Below are positions 28,063 through 37,028 of a DNA stretch of 64,000 bases, one piece after another. A model generated the notes under the pieces. The model did not search any database and was not told where the DNA came from. It worked only from the letters and a program-made list of their open reading frames with translations. Position 1 is the first letter of the stretch. Every line of letters starts with the position of its first letter. A program made the position numbers and the translations under genes. The stretch comes from Neobacillus novalis NBRC 102450 (GTDB taxonomy: Bacteria; Bacillota; Bacilli; Bacillales; Cytobacillaceae): NCBI RefSeq assembly GCF_001591805.1, contig NZ_BCVP01000016.1:214031-278030 (forward strand). Reading direction: 5' to 3'.

Positions 28063-28081
28063 GTATAAGGTCCTTTCCTAT

Positions 28082-30412
28082 TTACATTTTATTCAAGGCT
28101 GTCTTGACATCTTCTACATTTAGAAACAAAGAACTTTCAAATAGATGTTCGTCCCCTTCGACTGCCATTAATCTTGTGGCTTGTGCTTGTATCATTTCAT
28201 CCACTAAGTTTGTCGCAAAACGCCCATTCCCCTTAAAGTCGGCTTCTTCTATTGCTTGCAGCAACCAATTCCCGGCTTCCTCTGTTAATTCATATCGATA
28301 GCTTTCAGCATAGGAGGTCATGATTTCAAGGAGCTGCTCCGCTGAATAATCAGGGAAAAGAAAAAACTTTTTAAACCTTGAGCGCAGGCCAGGATTGCTT
28401 TCAAGTAGCTGGTTCATTTCATTAGGATAACCCGCTAATATCACGACTAAATTTTCATTATGCTTCGTCATTTCATCAACAAGTGTATCAATGACTTCTT
28501 TGCCGAAATCACCCGCAGAATGCGAAAGAAGGGAATAAGCCTCATCAATAAATAAAACGCCGCCAAGGGATTCCTTGATCTTCTTCTTTGTTTTTCCGGC
28601 TGTTTGACCGACATATCCTGCGACAAAATCTGCTCTGCTAGCAACAATGAGATGTCCTCTTTTTAAAATTCCGCATTCTTTTAAAAACGCTGCATAGATT
28701 TTCGCTACTGTCGTTTTTCCTGTACCAGGGTTTCCCGTAAACACGGAATGGAGCTGGATTGGCACCGCCGGCATCCCATTTTTCCTTCTAAATTGCTGCA
28801 TTTTTACAAACGAAATAAGTGATTTCAATTCCACTTTTAAAGATTCAAGCCCAATTAAACGTTCGAGCTGTTCGGATGGCGATTCCGATGCATCTTCTTT
28901 ATCCAATCGAAAATCCTCTTGATTAAGAAACATATATTCAAGAATGTCCGCTTCTTTTTCCTGGTTGAATGCCCCTTTCTTAAAAATGGCATCCAACACG
29001 ATATTGCGAACAGTTCTAGCATTACCAAAGGTATCATCAACCCGCTCTTGCTCAAGCCGGTGGCTTATCTCAATTTTGGATTCCTCTGTAATAAAGTAAT
29101 CATTATCACTTGCTGCAGATTCCGCAATTAGGATAAGCTCCTCATTCGAATAATCAGGTAAATGAATAAAGTTTGATTGTGGGAAACGGCTTCTGAGGCC
29201 GGGATTTGCATCCAAAAAGGAGCGCATTTCATCAGGATAACCAGCTAGAATGACAGCAAACTTCCCGCCATACTCGTGTCCTGTCATTAATGAAACAAGC
29301 GTATCAATTGCTGCCTGTCCATAATCATTTCCCGTTTGCCCAACACGCTTTAAACTATAGGCTTCATCAATAAATAATACCCCGCCAATGGAGCGTTCCA
29401 CTACAGCCCGGACATTTTCTTCCGTTTGCCCGACAAACGAGCCAACTAATTGAGAACGGTTCGTTTCGATTACTTCCTCACGGGGCAGGACTCCGAGCTC
29501 ATGGTAAATTTTTGCTAGCAAGCGAGCAAGCGTTGTTTTTCCTGTACCTGGATTCCCAGTTAAAATCATATTCAGACTAAGCTCGTCCTTTACTTGAAAG
29601 CCAAGTTCCTTCCGTTGTTTTTGGTATTTTAAAAATCGGTAAAAATCATTAACCCTTTTCTTAACCGAATCCATGCCAATCATATTATTTAATTGATCTA
29701 GAGCATTTTCTTGCGTTGCGACAGGAGCAGCTGCATCAACAAATAACTGCTGCCATTTCTGCTTAATTTCTTCCACGCTAGACAGATGCAATTTTAACTC
29801 CTCATAAAAGGTGGATGTGTGAAAAACACCGGTAATCGATTGATCGTATTCTTCTGCCGCTTTCAGCAGGCTGCTTGTTTTCTCGTTTGCTGCAGCTAGT
29901 AAATCATGCAGTTGTTGATAGGTTTGAACTGCATCTGAATTGGCTAGCTTTGCGGCCAAGTCGAGATTATCCTGTAACAATTGTAACTGTGCATCCGCTC
30001 CTGTTAAAAAGCTTTGACATATTTCTATGTACTGTTCTGCGGTCTTCTTCTTGGCCGTGCGATTATCGGTTTCCCTTATCGGCGGAAAGGAAAGTGGGCT
30101 GAGCAAATCTTTCAACTTTTTCCAATCAGACCGAATCATAAATTCTTTTGCCCTTTGGTTCTGAGGATCTAGCTTTATGGCCTTATCTAGCCAAACAAGT
30201 GCCAAGGAGTCCTCCGTATTTCGCCCAAGTCTTGAAAGCGCCGCAAGTGTTAACAACTTCGATGATGTAATGGGATTGGACTCATGACTTATCGCGGAAA
30301 CCAACTGGCTTTGATTACGAATTACCCCTGTTTCGTTCAGCTCCCGTTCCCACTTTCCGATTTGCTCGTTCGATAGTAAACGCTGCTTTTCCTGTTGTGT
30401 CAAAATCATCAC
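28082..30412 (-). CDS. Tandem CbxX/CfqX-type AAA+ ATPase
   Basis: A 776-residue protein with a helical N-terminal third (about 1-240, TPR-like at the start) and two AAA+ modules of the CbxX/SpoVK family. Each has GNPGTGKTT (Walker A) and VLFIDEAYSL (Walker B), a pore-type FVGQT or YVGQT loop, and the arginine-finger stretch NPGLRSRF. B. subtilis SpoVK has one such module. The gene lies between tlp and yneP, where I recall none in B. subtilis. The spore-gene context makes a sporulation remodelling role possible. The start is uncertain among GTG 30412, ATG 30409 and TTG 30403. Confidence 0.85.
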   Translation of the reverse strand: MMILTQQEKQRLLSNEQIGKWERELNETGVIRNQSQLVSAISHESNPITSSKLLTLAALSRLGRNTEDSLALVWLDKAIKLDPQNQRAKEFMIRSDWKKLKDLLSPLSFPPIRETDNRTAKKKTAEQYIEICQSFLTGADAQLQLLQDNLDLAAKLANSDAVQTYQQLHDLLAAANEKTSSLLKAAEEYDQSITGVFHTSTFYEELKLHLSSVEEIKQKWQQLFVDAAAPVATQENALDQLNNMIGMDSVKKRVNDFYRFLKYQKQRKELGFQVKDELSLNMILTGNPGTGKTTLARLLAKIYHELGVLPREEVIETNRSQLVGSFVGQTEENVRAVVERSIGGVLFIDEAYSLKRVGQTGNDYGQAAIDTLVSLMTGHEYGGKFAVILAGYPDEMRSFLDANPGLRSRFPQSNFIHLPDYSNEELILIAESAASDNDYFITEESKIEISHRLEQERVDDTFGNARTVRNIVLDAIFKKGAFNQEKEADILEYMFLNQEDFRLDKEDASESPSEQLERLIGLESLKVELKSLISFVKMQQFRRKNGMPAVPIQLHSVFTGNPGTGKTTVAKIYAAFLKECGILKRGHLIVASRADFVAGYVGQTAGKTKKKIKESLGGVLFIDEAYSLLSHSAGDFGKEVIDTLVDEMTKHNENLVVILAGYPNEMNQLLESNPGLRSRFKKFFLFPDYSAEQLLEIMTSYAESYRYELTEEAGNWLLQAIEEADFKGNGRFATNLVDEMIQAQATRLMAVEGDEHLFESSLFLNVEDVKTALNKM

Positions 30413-30485
30413 TTCTTTTTTGAAATTTCCCTTTTATCTTATCACACCCAAAATCTTTTCACTAAATAAAGAGTTTTAAAATAGG

Positions 30486-30519
30486 AAAAGGGCCTGAACT
30501 TGTGGCTCAGGCCCTTTTT
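30486..30519 (-). terminator. Terminator of tlp
   Basis: AAAAGGGCCTGA pairs with TCAGGCCCTTTT around 9 nt, just after the tlp stop on the minus strand. Confidence 0.85.
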
Positions 30520-30535
30520 GAAATAGGTAAATGAT

Positions 30536-30751
30536 TTATGTTTCATCCTGAATTTCTGCTTTAAAGGAGTCAATGCTTTCCCGTCTGCGCTGATTCTTGG
30601 CTTCAATTTGCTGACGCTGTTGTTCACTATCGGTAAATTCTAGAGATTGTTCCGCTTTTGCAATATTTTCCGTAGTATCCTCAATCATCGACTGAAGCTT
30701 TTCAGCATTATCACTGCGATCATCCGGTTTAGGTTGGTTATTAAACGCCAT
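30536..30751 (-). CDS. tlp: Small acid-soluble spore protein Tlp
   Basis: A 71-residue protein made in the forespore and found in the spore core. NNQPKPDDRSDNAEKLQSMI and KNQRRRESIDSFKAEIQDE are the conserved Tlp blocks. GGAGG precedes ATG 30751; a longer upstream frame is not used. The sspN gene lies just upstream, as in the B. subtilis sspN-tlp operon, but here a terminator-like hairpin separates them. Confidence 0.93.
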   Translation of the reverse strand: MAFNNQPKPDDRSDNAEKLQSMIEDTTENIAKAEQSLEFTDSEQQRQQIEAKNQRRRESIDSFKAEIQDET

Positions 30752-30852
30752 CGGGTATATTCCTCCATAAAAGTTTATTTGGTACAAATATAGTTTGTTA
30801 CGGGATGAAAAAAATATCACAGGAATCGAGAAATTTTCACGATATCACGACA

Positions 30853-30888
30853 AAAAAGACCTGCTGGCTAAAGCCGAGTAGGTCTTTT
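30853..30888 (-). terminator. Terminator-like hairpin between sspN and tlp
   Basis: AAAAGACCTGCT pairs with AGTAGGTCTTTT (one mismatch) around 11 nt. It may attenuate read-through from sspN into tlp. Confidence 0.65.
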
Positions 30889-30897
30889 ATCAATAAA

Positions 30898-31044
30898 TTA
30901 TTCACCTTTGGTTTGCATCACTTGGGCATGTTTACCGGAAGTATCTTGCATCTTCTTCCCTTTATTTCCACCAAACCCTCGTGGTTGTGTTCCAATGTGA
31001 TCTGGTTTAAAATGTTTTGTTTTATAACCTGTTTCATTACTCAT
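30898..31044 (-). CDS. sspN: Small acid-soluble spore protein N
   Basis: A 48-residue spore core protein. The sequence starts MSNETGYKTKHFKPDHIGT and ends MQDTSGKHAQVMQTKGE, matching the SspN pattern (NKGxKMxDTSG, IMQTKGE end). GGAGGG is 8 nt before the ATG. It is expressed late in the forespore in relatives. Its position next to tlp confirms the assignment. Confidence 0.9.
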   Translation of the reverse strand: MSNETGYKTKHFKPDHIGTQPRGFGGNKGKKMQDTSGKHAQVMQTKGE

Positions 31045-31110
31045 CTCATGATCCCTCCTTATTTATATTTTGTCCATAAGGATGAAAAACCATGATTGGA
31101 AAACTTTGTA

Positions 31111-31242
31111 TTACTCGGCTTTGCCAAGGCGTTTTTGTTCTAAGCGCTGTTCAATTTTTTCCATCGCAGCACGATCTTTTAACAATTGTGATTTATTTTC
31201 TGATACTAGTTCTGCAAAGGAACGTTTTCTTGGTTTTCTCAT
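31111..31242 (-). CDS. FbpB-like small basic protein
   Basis: A 43-residue basic protein, MRKPRKRSFAELVSENKSQL then LKDRAAMEKIEQRLEQK, of the FbpB type. In B. subtilis, FbpB is a Fur-regulated partner of the FsrA small RNA in iron sparing. GGAAGGTG precedes the ATG. I do not see a clear Fur box, so iron control here is unproven. It is easily missed because of its size. Confidence 0.8.
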   Translation of the reverse strand: MRKPRKRSFAELVSENKSQLLKDRAAMEKIEQRLEQKRLGKAE

Positions 31243-31370
31243 TGGTATCACCTTCCTTATATCCTATTGTAACAGTTATTATGCCCGGAAACGGTTGCAA
31301 TTATTACAACTTTTCGAAAATTATATCGATTATTTCAAAAGAAAAAAGACATTGGAAAATTACCAACGTC

Positions 31371-31907
31371 TCACTTTAATTTTTTTGTATATTCTTCCAT
31401 GATATTCAGTTTCATGGTTCCTGGATATTTATTCTGGATTATTCCCTTGCTGTCGATAAAATAAGTAGTAGGAATAGCCATAATTTGATAAGTTTCATTT
31501 ACTTTGTCATCGGTATCAAGAAGGATTGGAAAGGTAATCTTATTTTCGTCAACAAACCCTTTTACATCCAATTGTGGATCAATGTTAACGGCTAATATCA
31601 CAGTATCGTCTCCAATTTGCTTAGAGAATTGTTCCATTTCCGGCATTTCTGCTTTACATGGACCGCACCAAGTTGCCCAAAAGTTAAGCATTACTTTTTT
31701 CCCTTTTAAATTGGAGAGTTTAACCGTGTCCCCCGTCAATGTTTTTAACTCAAAATCGGGTGCCTTTGCTCCAATACTAAGACCTTCTTTAGTTGATGCT
31801 GTTTGACTTGCCGTTTCGGGTTTCTCTGTCCGTTTATCCATAGCCTGCACAATCGCTACTGTCAATAAGGTAACTAATAAAACGGCAGCAATTACTTTTT
31901 TTATCAT
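31371..31907 (-). CDS. yneN: Membrane-anchored thioredoxin-like protein YneN (ResA/TlpA type)
   Basis: A 178-residue thiol-disulfide oxidoreductase. A signal anchor (IAAVLLVTLLTVAIV) is followed by a Thr/Ser-rich linker and the TlpA domain with NFWATWCGPCKAEMPEME (active CxxC), the ResA-like VNID segment, and the cis-Pro loop AIPTTYFID. It should act outside the membrane, for example in cytochrome c maturation or spore redox control; the partner is unknown. Its place near citB and sspN matches B. subtilis yneN. Confidence 0.88.
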   Translation of the reverse strand: MIKKVIAAVLLVTLLTVAIVQAMDKRTEKPETASQTASTKEGLSIGAKAPDFELKTLTGDTVKLSNLKGKKVMLNFWATWCGPCKAEMPEMEQFSKQIGDDTVILAVNIDPQLDVKGFVDENKITFPILLDTDDKVNETYQIMAIPTTYFIDSKGIIQNKYPGTMKLNIMEEYTKKLK

Positions 31908-32027
31908 CCCCGAAAGCCTCCTTTTTTCTATATACGCTATATCGATTTTACACTATAAACTTAGTTGAAACGAAACTTGTATATGCCAAATCTGTGACAA
32001 TTTAGAAAAGGCGGGCCCACACTTTTA

Positions 32028-32828
32028 TTAAAATAGTTTTTTCATTTCCTCTAGAACATTTTTGGTGACCTTCTCAACTATCAAGTTTATATCATGTTCC
32101 GATAAGGATTGTTCCAAGGGAGGGGTAATTTTCTGCGCATGGATACCCTCAGCTGTTTCAGCTCCGATTGGTGATTTACTATTAATACCCATTTTCGTTT
32201 TCAGCTCAACAAGTGATTGAACATGCTTTTTAGATAGTTCCCGATCGCCATTCATTTGTTTGGCAATCCAATTAATTTTTGCCGTGAATTCTAATGATTC
32301 CATTAAATAATAGGCATGCTCTAAGTCTTTTCCCCATGTTAAAGCGCCGTGATTTTCTAATAACACACCTTGATGGTGATGAACAAACTTTTGGACGGCA
32401 TCTGGTATTTCATTTGTCGACGGGGTTCCGTATTCTGCAACAGGGATTGTTCCTAGGTAGACAACTGATTCGGGCATGATCGCTTGATCTAAAGGGATTC
32501 CCGCAATAGCAAATGCCGTTGCATATGGCGGATGAACATGAACAACAGCTTGTATATCCTGACGAACTTGGTAAATTCTCAGATGCATTTTCATTTCTGA
32601 TGTCGGCCGGAAAGGAGGGATCCCCTCAAGGACATTCCCTTGCCCGTCCACCTTTATTATCATCTCGGGCGTCATAAAGCCCTTACTTACACCCGTTGGC
32701 GTAATCAGGAATTCATTGTCGCTGACCCTAATGGAAATGTTGCCATCGTTTGCAGCAACAAATCCTTTTTCATAAATCCTTTTTCCCATGTCACAAATTT
32801 GCTTTTTATATTTTATTTCTGTTATCAT
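32028..32828 (-). CDS. Class II aldolase with C-terminal targeting-peptide-like helix
   Basis: A 266-residue zinc aldolase of the FucA/AraD family. It has AANDGNISIRV, LITPTGVSKG, the zinc ligands in HVHPPYATAF and the LLENHGALTWG motif. Paired with the MtnA-like isomerase 26 nt upstream, it probably splits 5-methylthioribulose- or 5-deoxyribulose-1-phosphate to DHAP plus an aldehyde. The core ends near residue 200. A linker then leads to an amphipathic helix, SEHDINLIVEKVTKNVLEEM, that resembles a microcompartment encapsulation peptide. ATG 32828 has GGGAGGGG upstream. Confidence 0.82.
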   Translation of the reverse strand: MITEIKYKKQICDMGKRIYEKGFVAANDGNISIRVSDNEFLITPTGVSKGFMTPEMIIKVDGQGNVLEGIPPFRPTSEMKMHLRIYQVRQDIQAVVHVHPPYATAFAIAGIPLDQAIMPESVVYLGTIPVAEYGTPSTNEIPDAVQKFVHHHQGVLLENHGALTWGKDLEHAYYLMESLEFTAKINWIAKQMNGDRELSKKHVQSLVELKTKMGINSKSPIGAETAEGIHAQKITPPLEQSLSEHDINLIVEKVTKNVLEEMKKLF

Positions 32829-32854
32829 AAGCACCCCTCCCTTCCATTCCTACA

Positions 32855-33898
32855 TTAAAAAAGTCTTGGCAGCTCTTCCTGATAATTTCCTGTTAGAATA
32901 CCCTTTTCAGTAATAATAGCCGTTACCAGCTCATGTGGTGTCACATCAAATGCTGGATTAAACACCTTCACGCCTTCAGGAGCCGTTCTTTTTCCAAAAC
33001 CCTCGGTAATTTCTGCCGCCTCACGTTCCTCAATCGGAATATCAGCACCTGTTTTGGTTTCCAAATCAATCGTGGACATGGGCGCTGCTACATAAAAAGG
33101 AATTTGATGGGCTTTAGCCAGTAATGCGACACCGTACGTCCCGATTTTATTGGCGACATCGCCATTTGCCGCAACCCGGTCACAGCCGACAATTACTGCT
33201 TGGACCCAGCCTTTTTGCATCACCATTGCGGCCATATTGTCAGTAATTAGCGTGACATCAATCCCTGCTTGCATCAATTCCCAAGCGGTTAAGCGAGCAC
33301 CCTGCAATAGCGGTCTTGTTTCATCGGCAAATACTTTGATATCCCAGCCCTTATCTTTCGCTAAATATAATGGAGCAAGTGCCGTTCCATATCTCGCAGT
33401 AGCAATGCCGCCCGCATTGCAGTGGGTTAGAATTCCCATCCCGTCTTGTAAAAGGCGCAAGGCATGCTCGCCAATGCTCCGGCAAACTTCTTCATCTTCT
33501 TTTCTTATTAAATGGGCTTCGTCTTCTAGTGCTCGCTTAATTTTTGCGATTGGCTGCTCCTGTTCCTTTTGCGCCCGTTCATCCATCCGTTTTAATGCCC
33601 AAAATAAATTAACTGCAGTCGGCCTTGACGAACCCAAATAGTCTGCTTGTTTTTTAAAAAAGCTATAAAAATCCGCATAGGAATTTTCCGGAGCATCCTT
33701 TATCCCAACTACTAATCCATAGGAAGCAGCAATCCCAATTGCCGGAGCACCGCGCACTTTTAATTGTTTAATCGCATCCCAGGCATCTTCAATTTTCGTG
33801 ATTTCAAGAAATTCTGTTACGTTAGGGATTTTTGTTTGATCTAATATTTTTAAAACACCGTTTTCATAGGAAACGGATTGTAAAAATGTGTTTTCCAA
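32855..33898 (-). CDS. mtnA: S-methyl-5-thioribose-1-phosphate isomerase family (MtnA/DrdI)
   Basis: A 347-residue aldose-ketose isomerase of the eIF2B-like family: [35 protein letters not shown] (catalytic Cys) and [20 protein letters not shown] (catalytic Asp). It converts methylthioribose-1-phosphate, or 5-deoxyribose-1-phosphate in the DrdI branch, to the ketose. No mtnK, mtnW, mtnX, mtnB or mtnD lies beside it. The aldolase partner favours the DHAP-shunt form over the universal methionine salvage pathway. TTG start with GAGGA about 10 nt before it; I see no SAM riboswitch. Confidence 0.88.
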   Translation of the reverse strand: MENTFLQSVSYENGVLKILDQTKIPNVTEFLEITKIEDAWDAIKQLKVRGAPAIGIAASYGLVVGIKDAPENSYADFYSFFKKQADYLGSSRPTAVNLFWALKRMDERAQKEQEQPIAKIKRALEDEAHLIRKEDEEVCRSIGEHALRLLQDGMGILTHCNAGGIATARYGTALAPLYLAKDKGWDIKVFADETRPLLQGARLTAWELMQAGIDVTLITDNMAAMVMQKGWVQAVIVGCDRVAANGDVANKIGTYGVALLAKAHQIPFYVAAPMSTIDLETKTGADIPIEEREAAEITEGFGKRTAPEGVKVFNPAFDVTPHELVTAIITEKGILTGNYQEELPRLF

Positions 33899-34054
33899 CT
33901 TAAAACATCTCCTCGTCTATATGTACAAATTTAATTTTAACAATATCCAAGGCATATGCAAAACTTTTCATTTTTGAAAAACCGGAAATGCGATTCTTAA
34001 TGCAATTGTCGGAAAATTTGTTAAAATAGAAGGAGGAAATGGAGGGGAATTCAT

Positions 34055-35122
34055 TTGAAGATTCTTGTTTTAGGTGGCAGCCGCTTTTTAGGAAGAACGT
34101 TTGTGGAAGAAGCGCTATCCCAAAATCATGAAGTGACCATTTTTAATCGCGGCTTTCAAAATGCCGGCCTAAAAGACGTTGAAATTATTACCGGAAATCG
34201 TTTTGGCAACTTAAAGGAGCTTAAGAACCGCAACTGGGATGCAGTATTGGACACGAGCGGCTTTATTCCCTATACGGTTCAAAATTCGACTGAATTTTTG
34301 AAAGACCAAGTAAATCATTATATATTTATTTCAAGTATCTCCGTTTATAAAGACTGGGTCCCGGAAAATTTGGATGAAAACTACCCCGTTTTAGAAATGA
34401 CGCTTGATGAAGCAAATGAGCTTTCAAAGGATGCGAAAGGTCCAATTTATGATCATTATGGGCATTTCAAGGCATTATGTGAACGGATTGCCGAAAATAA
34501 TTTGCCTGGCCGGGTCTTGAATATCAGGGCTGGACAATTAATGGGACCGAACGATTATACGGATCGTGTTCCATATTGGTTAAATAGAATCGCAAAAGGC
34601 GGTAAAGTGTTAGTCCCTGGTAAACCAAACCGCCGGGTACAGGTAATTGATAATAAAGACTTATCAGTTTGGATGCTGCAGATGATGGCAAGCCATTCAA
34701 CCTGTACCTTTAACGCCACTGGACCTAATTATCAGTTAACGATGAAAGAGTTCCTCGATGCTTGTATTAACGTGACCGGCTCTGATGCCGAACTAGTTTG
34801 GACTGATGAAAAGTTCCTGCTTGATCAAGGTGTGGAACCATGGACCGAAATGCCTCTCTGGGTACCTGAAGATTCACCATTATCGCCGGAGCTTGAGCAG
34901 CCCTGGCGAGGTGCCTTTTCGATAAATATTGATAAGGCAGTTCAAAGTGGGCTTAGTTTTAGACCCATTGAGGAGAGCTTAGTGGAAATTTATGAATGGG
35001 AACAAAATCGACAGCTGACTGAAGATGAGTGGAAATCGGGCATGCGTTCGGAAAGAGAGAAAGAGCTGCTTCAATTATGGGGGCAAAACTATGAGGAAAG
35101 TGATTCGCAAATAAAAGAGTGA
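34055..35122 (+). CDS. NAD-dependent epimerase/dehydratase family protein
   Basis: An extended short-chain dehydrogenase of 355 residues. The N-terminus ILVLGGSRFLGRTFVEEAL is the dinucleotide-binding GxxGxxG in atypical form. YDHYGHFKALCE may hold the Tyr/Lys pair, and RVQVIDNKDLSVWML matches the NAD epimerase/RNA-binding SDR group. Substrate unknown. TTG start with AATGGAGGGG upstream. The last codons (DSQIKE and stop) are themselves the first unit of a 21-bp tandem repeat that continues beyond the stop. Confidence 0.78.
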   Translation: MKILVLGGSRFLGRTFVEEALSQNHEVTIFNRGFQNAGLKDVEIITGNRFGNLKELKNRNWDAVLDTSGFIPYTVQNSTEFLKDQVNHYIFISSISVYKDWVPENLDENYPVLEMTLDEANELSKDAKGPIYDHYGHFKALCERIAENNLPGRVLNIRAGQLMGPNDYTDRVPYWLNRIAKGGKVLVPGKPNRRVQVIDNKDLSVWMLQMMASHSTCTFNATGPNYQLTMKEFLDACINVTGSDAELVWTDEKFLLDQGVEPWTEMPLWVPEDSPLSPELEQPWRGAFSINIDKAVQSGLSFRPIEESLVEIYEWEQNRQLTEDEWKSGMRSEREKELLQLWGQNYEESDSQIKE

Positions 35123-35206
35123 GATTCGCAAATAAAACGGGCTGATTCGCAAATAAAACAGGTAAATTCGCAAATAAACCTAACATTTACGCAATTAAAA
35201 TTGAAA
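35102..35206 (+). repeat. 21-bp tandem repeat spanning the end of the epimerase gene
   Basis: Units start at 35102, 35123, 35144, 35165 and 35186, with exact 21-bp spacing. The core GATTCGCAAATAAAA is identical in the first three and then decays. The first unit encodes DSQIKE-stop. Without that TGA the frame would continue DSQIKRA, DSQIKQV, NSQINLT, FTQLKLK to a later stop. Confidence 0.85.
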
Positions 35207-35223
35207 AAGGTCTGATAACGAAC

Positions 35224-35253
35224 AAAGAGAGCAGGAATTCCTGCTCTCTTTTA
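35224..35253. terminator. Convergent terminator between the epimerase and ABC-F genes
   Basis: AAAGAGAGCAGG pairs with CCTGCTCTCTTT around AATT, with T-run after it on the plus strand. Confidence 0.85.
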
Positions 35254-35257
35254 CGAT

Positions 35258-36988
35258 TTACCCCATTAAATTTCGTTTTTGTTTAAGAAGTTCGTTAAAT
35301 TCTTCGTCTAAACGATGATATTTTGGATCTATTTGATCAATTAATGATAATTCACCCAAGATTAAGGCGATTTTGTTTTCAATGATTAAAAGCGCTTCTT
35401 CGGAACCATCTCCACTCTTTACATCTTTATTGAGATACTCCTCTGGTTTCATTTCAACTCGTCTAATTTGTTGATTTTCAAACACAAGAAGCCGGTCACA
35501 AAGTTTATTAAGAAAATAATGATCATGTGAAACGGTAATGATTGTCCCAGTAAACTCACTTAATGTCATTTCAAGCTGCTCCCTGCTTGGTAAATCTAAA
35601 TGATTGGTTGGTTCGTCTAAAATAAGAACATCATACTTTTGCATTAACAAATCGACCAGCTTTACGCGTGTTCGCTCACCAAGACTCAATGTCCCAATTG
35701 CCTTGGTGATCAGCTGTTCATTTAAGCCTAAATTGGCAAGCAAGGTTCTTGCCTTTAGAATACTTTCTCTCTCCGTAAACCCTAATGCTTCAATCGCTGT
35801 TTTATCGGCGGGCAAATCAGCAACGTCTTGGCTTAAGTAAGCAATTTTTACGGAATCGCTCTTCCACAGCTCCCCATCAAAGGATATATCATCACCTAGT
35901 ATTATCTTAATTAATGTCGTTTTGCCGCAGCCATTTTCACCGAATAGTCCAATTCTTTCGCCATGATTAATATAAAACTGAGAATCCTGAAAAAGCATCC
36001 GATCTGCGAATCCTTTTGTTAACTTCTTGGCTTCAATAATCCGTTTGCCCCGCTTTCCATGGCTATCAAACTGAAATCGAACCGAAGCTTCCTCCATCGG
36101 TTTTTCAATTTTGTGTTTATCAAGCTCATTTTGCAATCGTTTCATTTTCGATTTCACCTGGTTATCCAGCTTTTTTGCCTTTACCCGGTGATACTCTTTA
36201 AAACCGATTTGTCTTCTTTCTGAGGCAGATCCTTGCTTTGTAGAATCGCGATGTGCTTTTTCTGACCAAGACTTTAACTGTTCCATTTGCGATTCAATCT
36301 TTTCGATTTGGCGCTGCTGAACATGGTATTGATGACGCTGATTCGCTATTCTCTGCTCTTTTTCTATTCGATAGTCACTATAGTTTCCATTGTAAAATTG
36401 AATTCGGCTATCCTCTAATTCAAAAATGCGATTAACCGTTTTATCTAAAAAATGGCGGTCATGCGAGATAATTAAAACAGGGCCATGAAATTTTTCTAAT
36501 TCCGAAACCAACCAGTTTATCCCAGTGAAATCTAAATGATTAGTTGGTTCATCCAAAATTAAAAAATCAGGCTTCGTTCCCCAAACCATTGATAATGCGA
36601 GTTTTAGCTTTTCCCCGCCACTTAAGTGGGTCAAACGATTTTCCCTCCAGTTATAAACCTTGTTAAGGCCTAAACTGCTTGCATGCTGAAACAACTCTTG
36701 TTCCTCGACCTCGGCAATGGATTGCTGAAAATGACTCACCTCATAATCAATCGATTGTGTGAGGTAACCAATCCGCAAATCTCTTGATTTTTCAATCAAT
36801 CCATTATCTAGAGTAATTTTTCCAAAAATTAAATTGGCAAGTGTCGTTTTCCCAGTGCCATTATAACCGACAAGGCCGATTCTATCGCCATTTTTAATCT
36901 CAAAGTTGATATTGTCTAATACCTTCCTTAAGTGAAAACTTTTTTCTAATCCAATTACTTTTACGATCGTCTTCTGATTATTTAGCAT
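35258..36988 (-). CDS. ABC-F ribosomal protection protein (Vga/VmlR-like)
   Basis: A 576-residue cytosolic ABC-F protein with two ATPase domains: GYNGTGKTT, LSGGEKLKLAL, LILDEPTNHLDF, and FGENGCGKTT, LSLGERTRVKL, LILDEPTNHLDL. The inter-domain linker (about residues 185-305) is long, charged and coiled, the antibiotic-resistance domain that reaches the peptidyl-transferase centre. It has no membrane segment. Long linker, C-terminal helix and an attenuator-like leader fit VmlR-type proteins protecting against lincosamides, streptogramin A or pleuromutilins. The start is placed right after the leader hairpin. Confidence 0.85.
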   Translation of the reverse strand: MLNNQKTIVKVIGLEKSFHLRKVLDNINFEIKNGDRIGLVGYNGTGKTTLANLIFGKITLDNGLIEKSRDLRIGYLTQSIDYEVSHFQQSIAEVEEQELFQHASSLGLNKVYNWRENRLTHLSGGEKLKLALSMVWGTKPDFLILDEPTNHLDFTGINWLVSELEKFHGPVLIISHDRHFLDKTVNRIFELEDSRIQFYNGNYSDYRIEKEQRIANQRHQYHVQQRQIEKIESQMEQLKSWSEKAHRDSTKQGSASERRQIGFKEYHRVKAKKLDNQVKSKMKRLQNELDKHKIEKPMEEASVRFQFDSHGKRGKRIIEAKKLTKGFADRMLFQDSQFYINHGERIGLFGENGCGKTTLIKIILGDDISFDGELWKSDSVKIAYLSQDVADLPADKTAIEALGFTERESILKARTLLANLGLNEQLITKAIGTLSLGERTRVKLVDLLMQKYDVLILDEPTNHLDLPSREQLEMTLSEFTGTIITVSHDHYFLNKLCDRLLVFENQQIRRVEMKPEEYLNKDVKSGDGSEEALLIIENKIALILGELSLIDQIDPKYHRLDEEFNELLKQKRNLMG

Positions 36989-37028
36989 AAAAAAACTCCC
37001 TTCACGAACCTGAAGCGAGTTTTTTAAT
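36989..37028 (-). promoter_or_regulatory. Leader hairpin that sequesters the ABC-F ribosome binding site
   Basis: On the minus strand AAAAAACTCGCTTCA pairs with TGAAGGGAGTTTTTT. The 3' arm contains the ribosome binding site GAAGGGAG, and the T-run ends at the ATG. The hairpin can act as a terminator or as a translation block. Confidence 0.7.

Noticed and set aside
33899..34054. SAM riboswitch upstream of mtnA
   Set aside because: The leader is short and shows no S-box stems or terminator.
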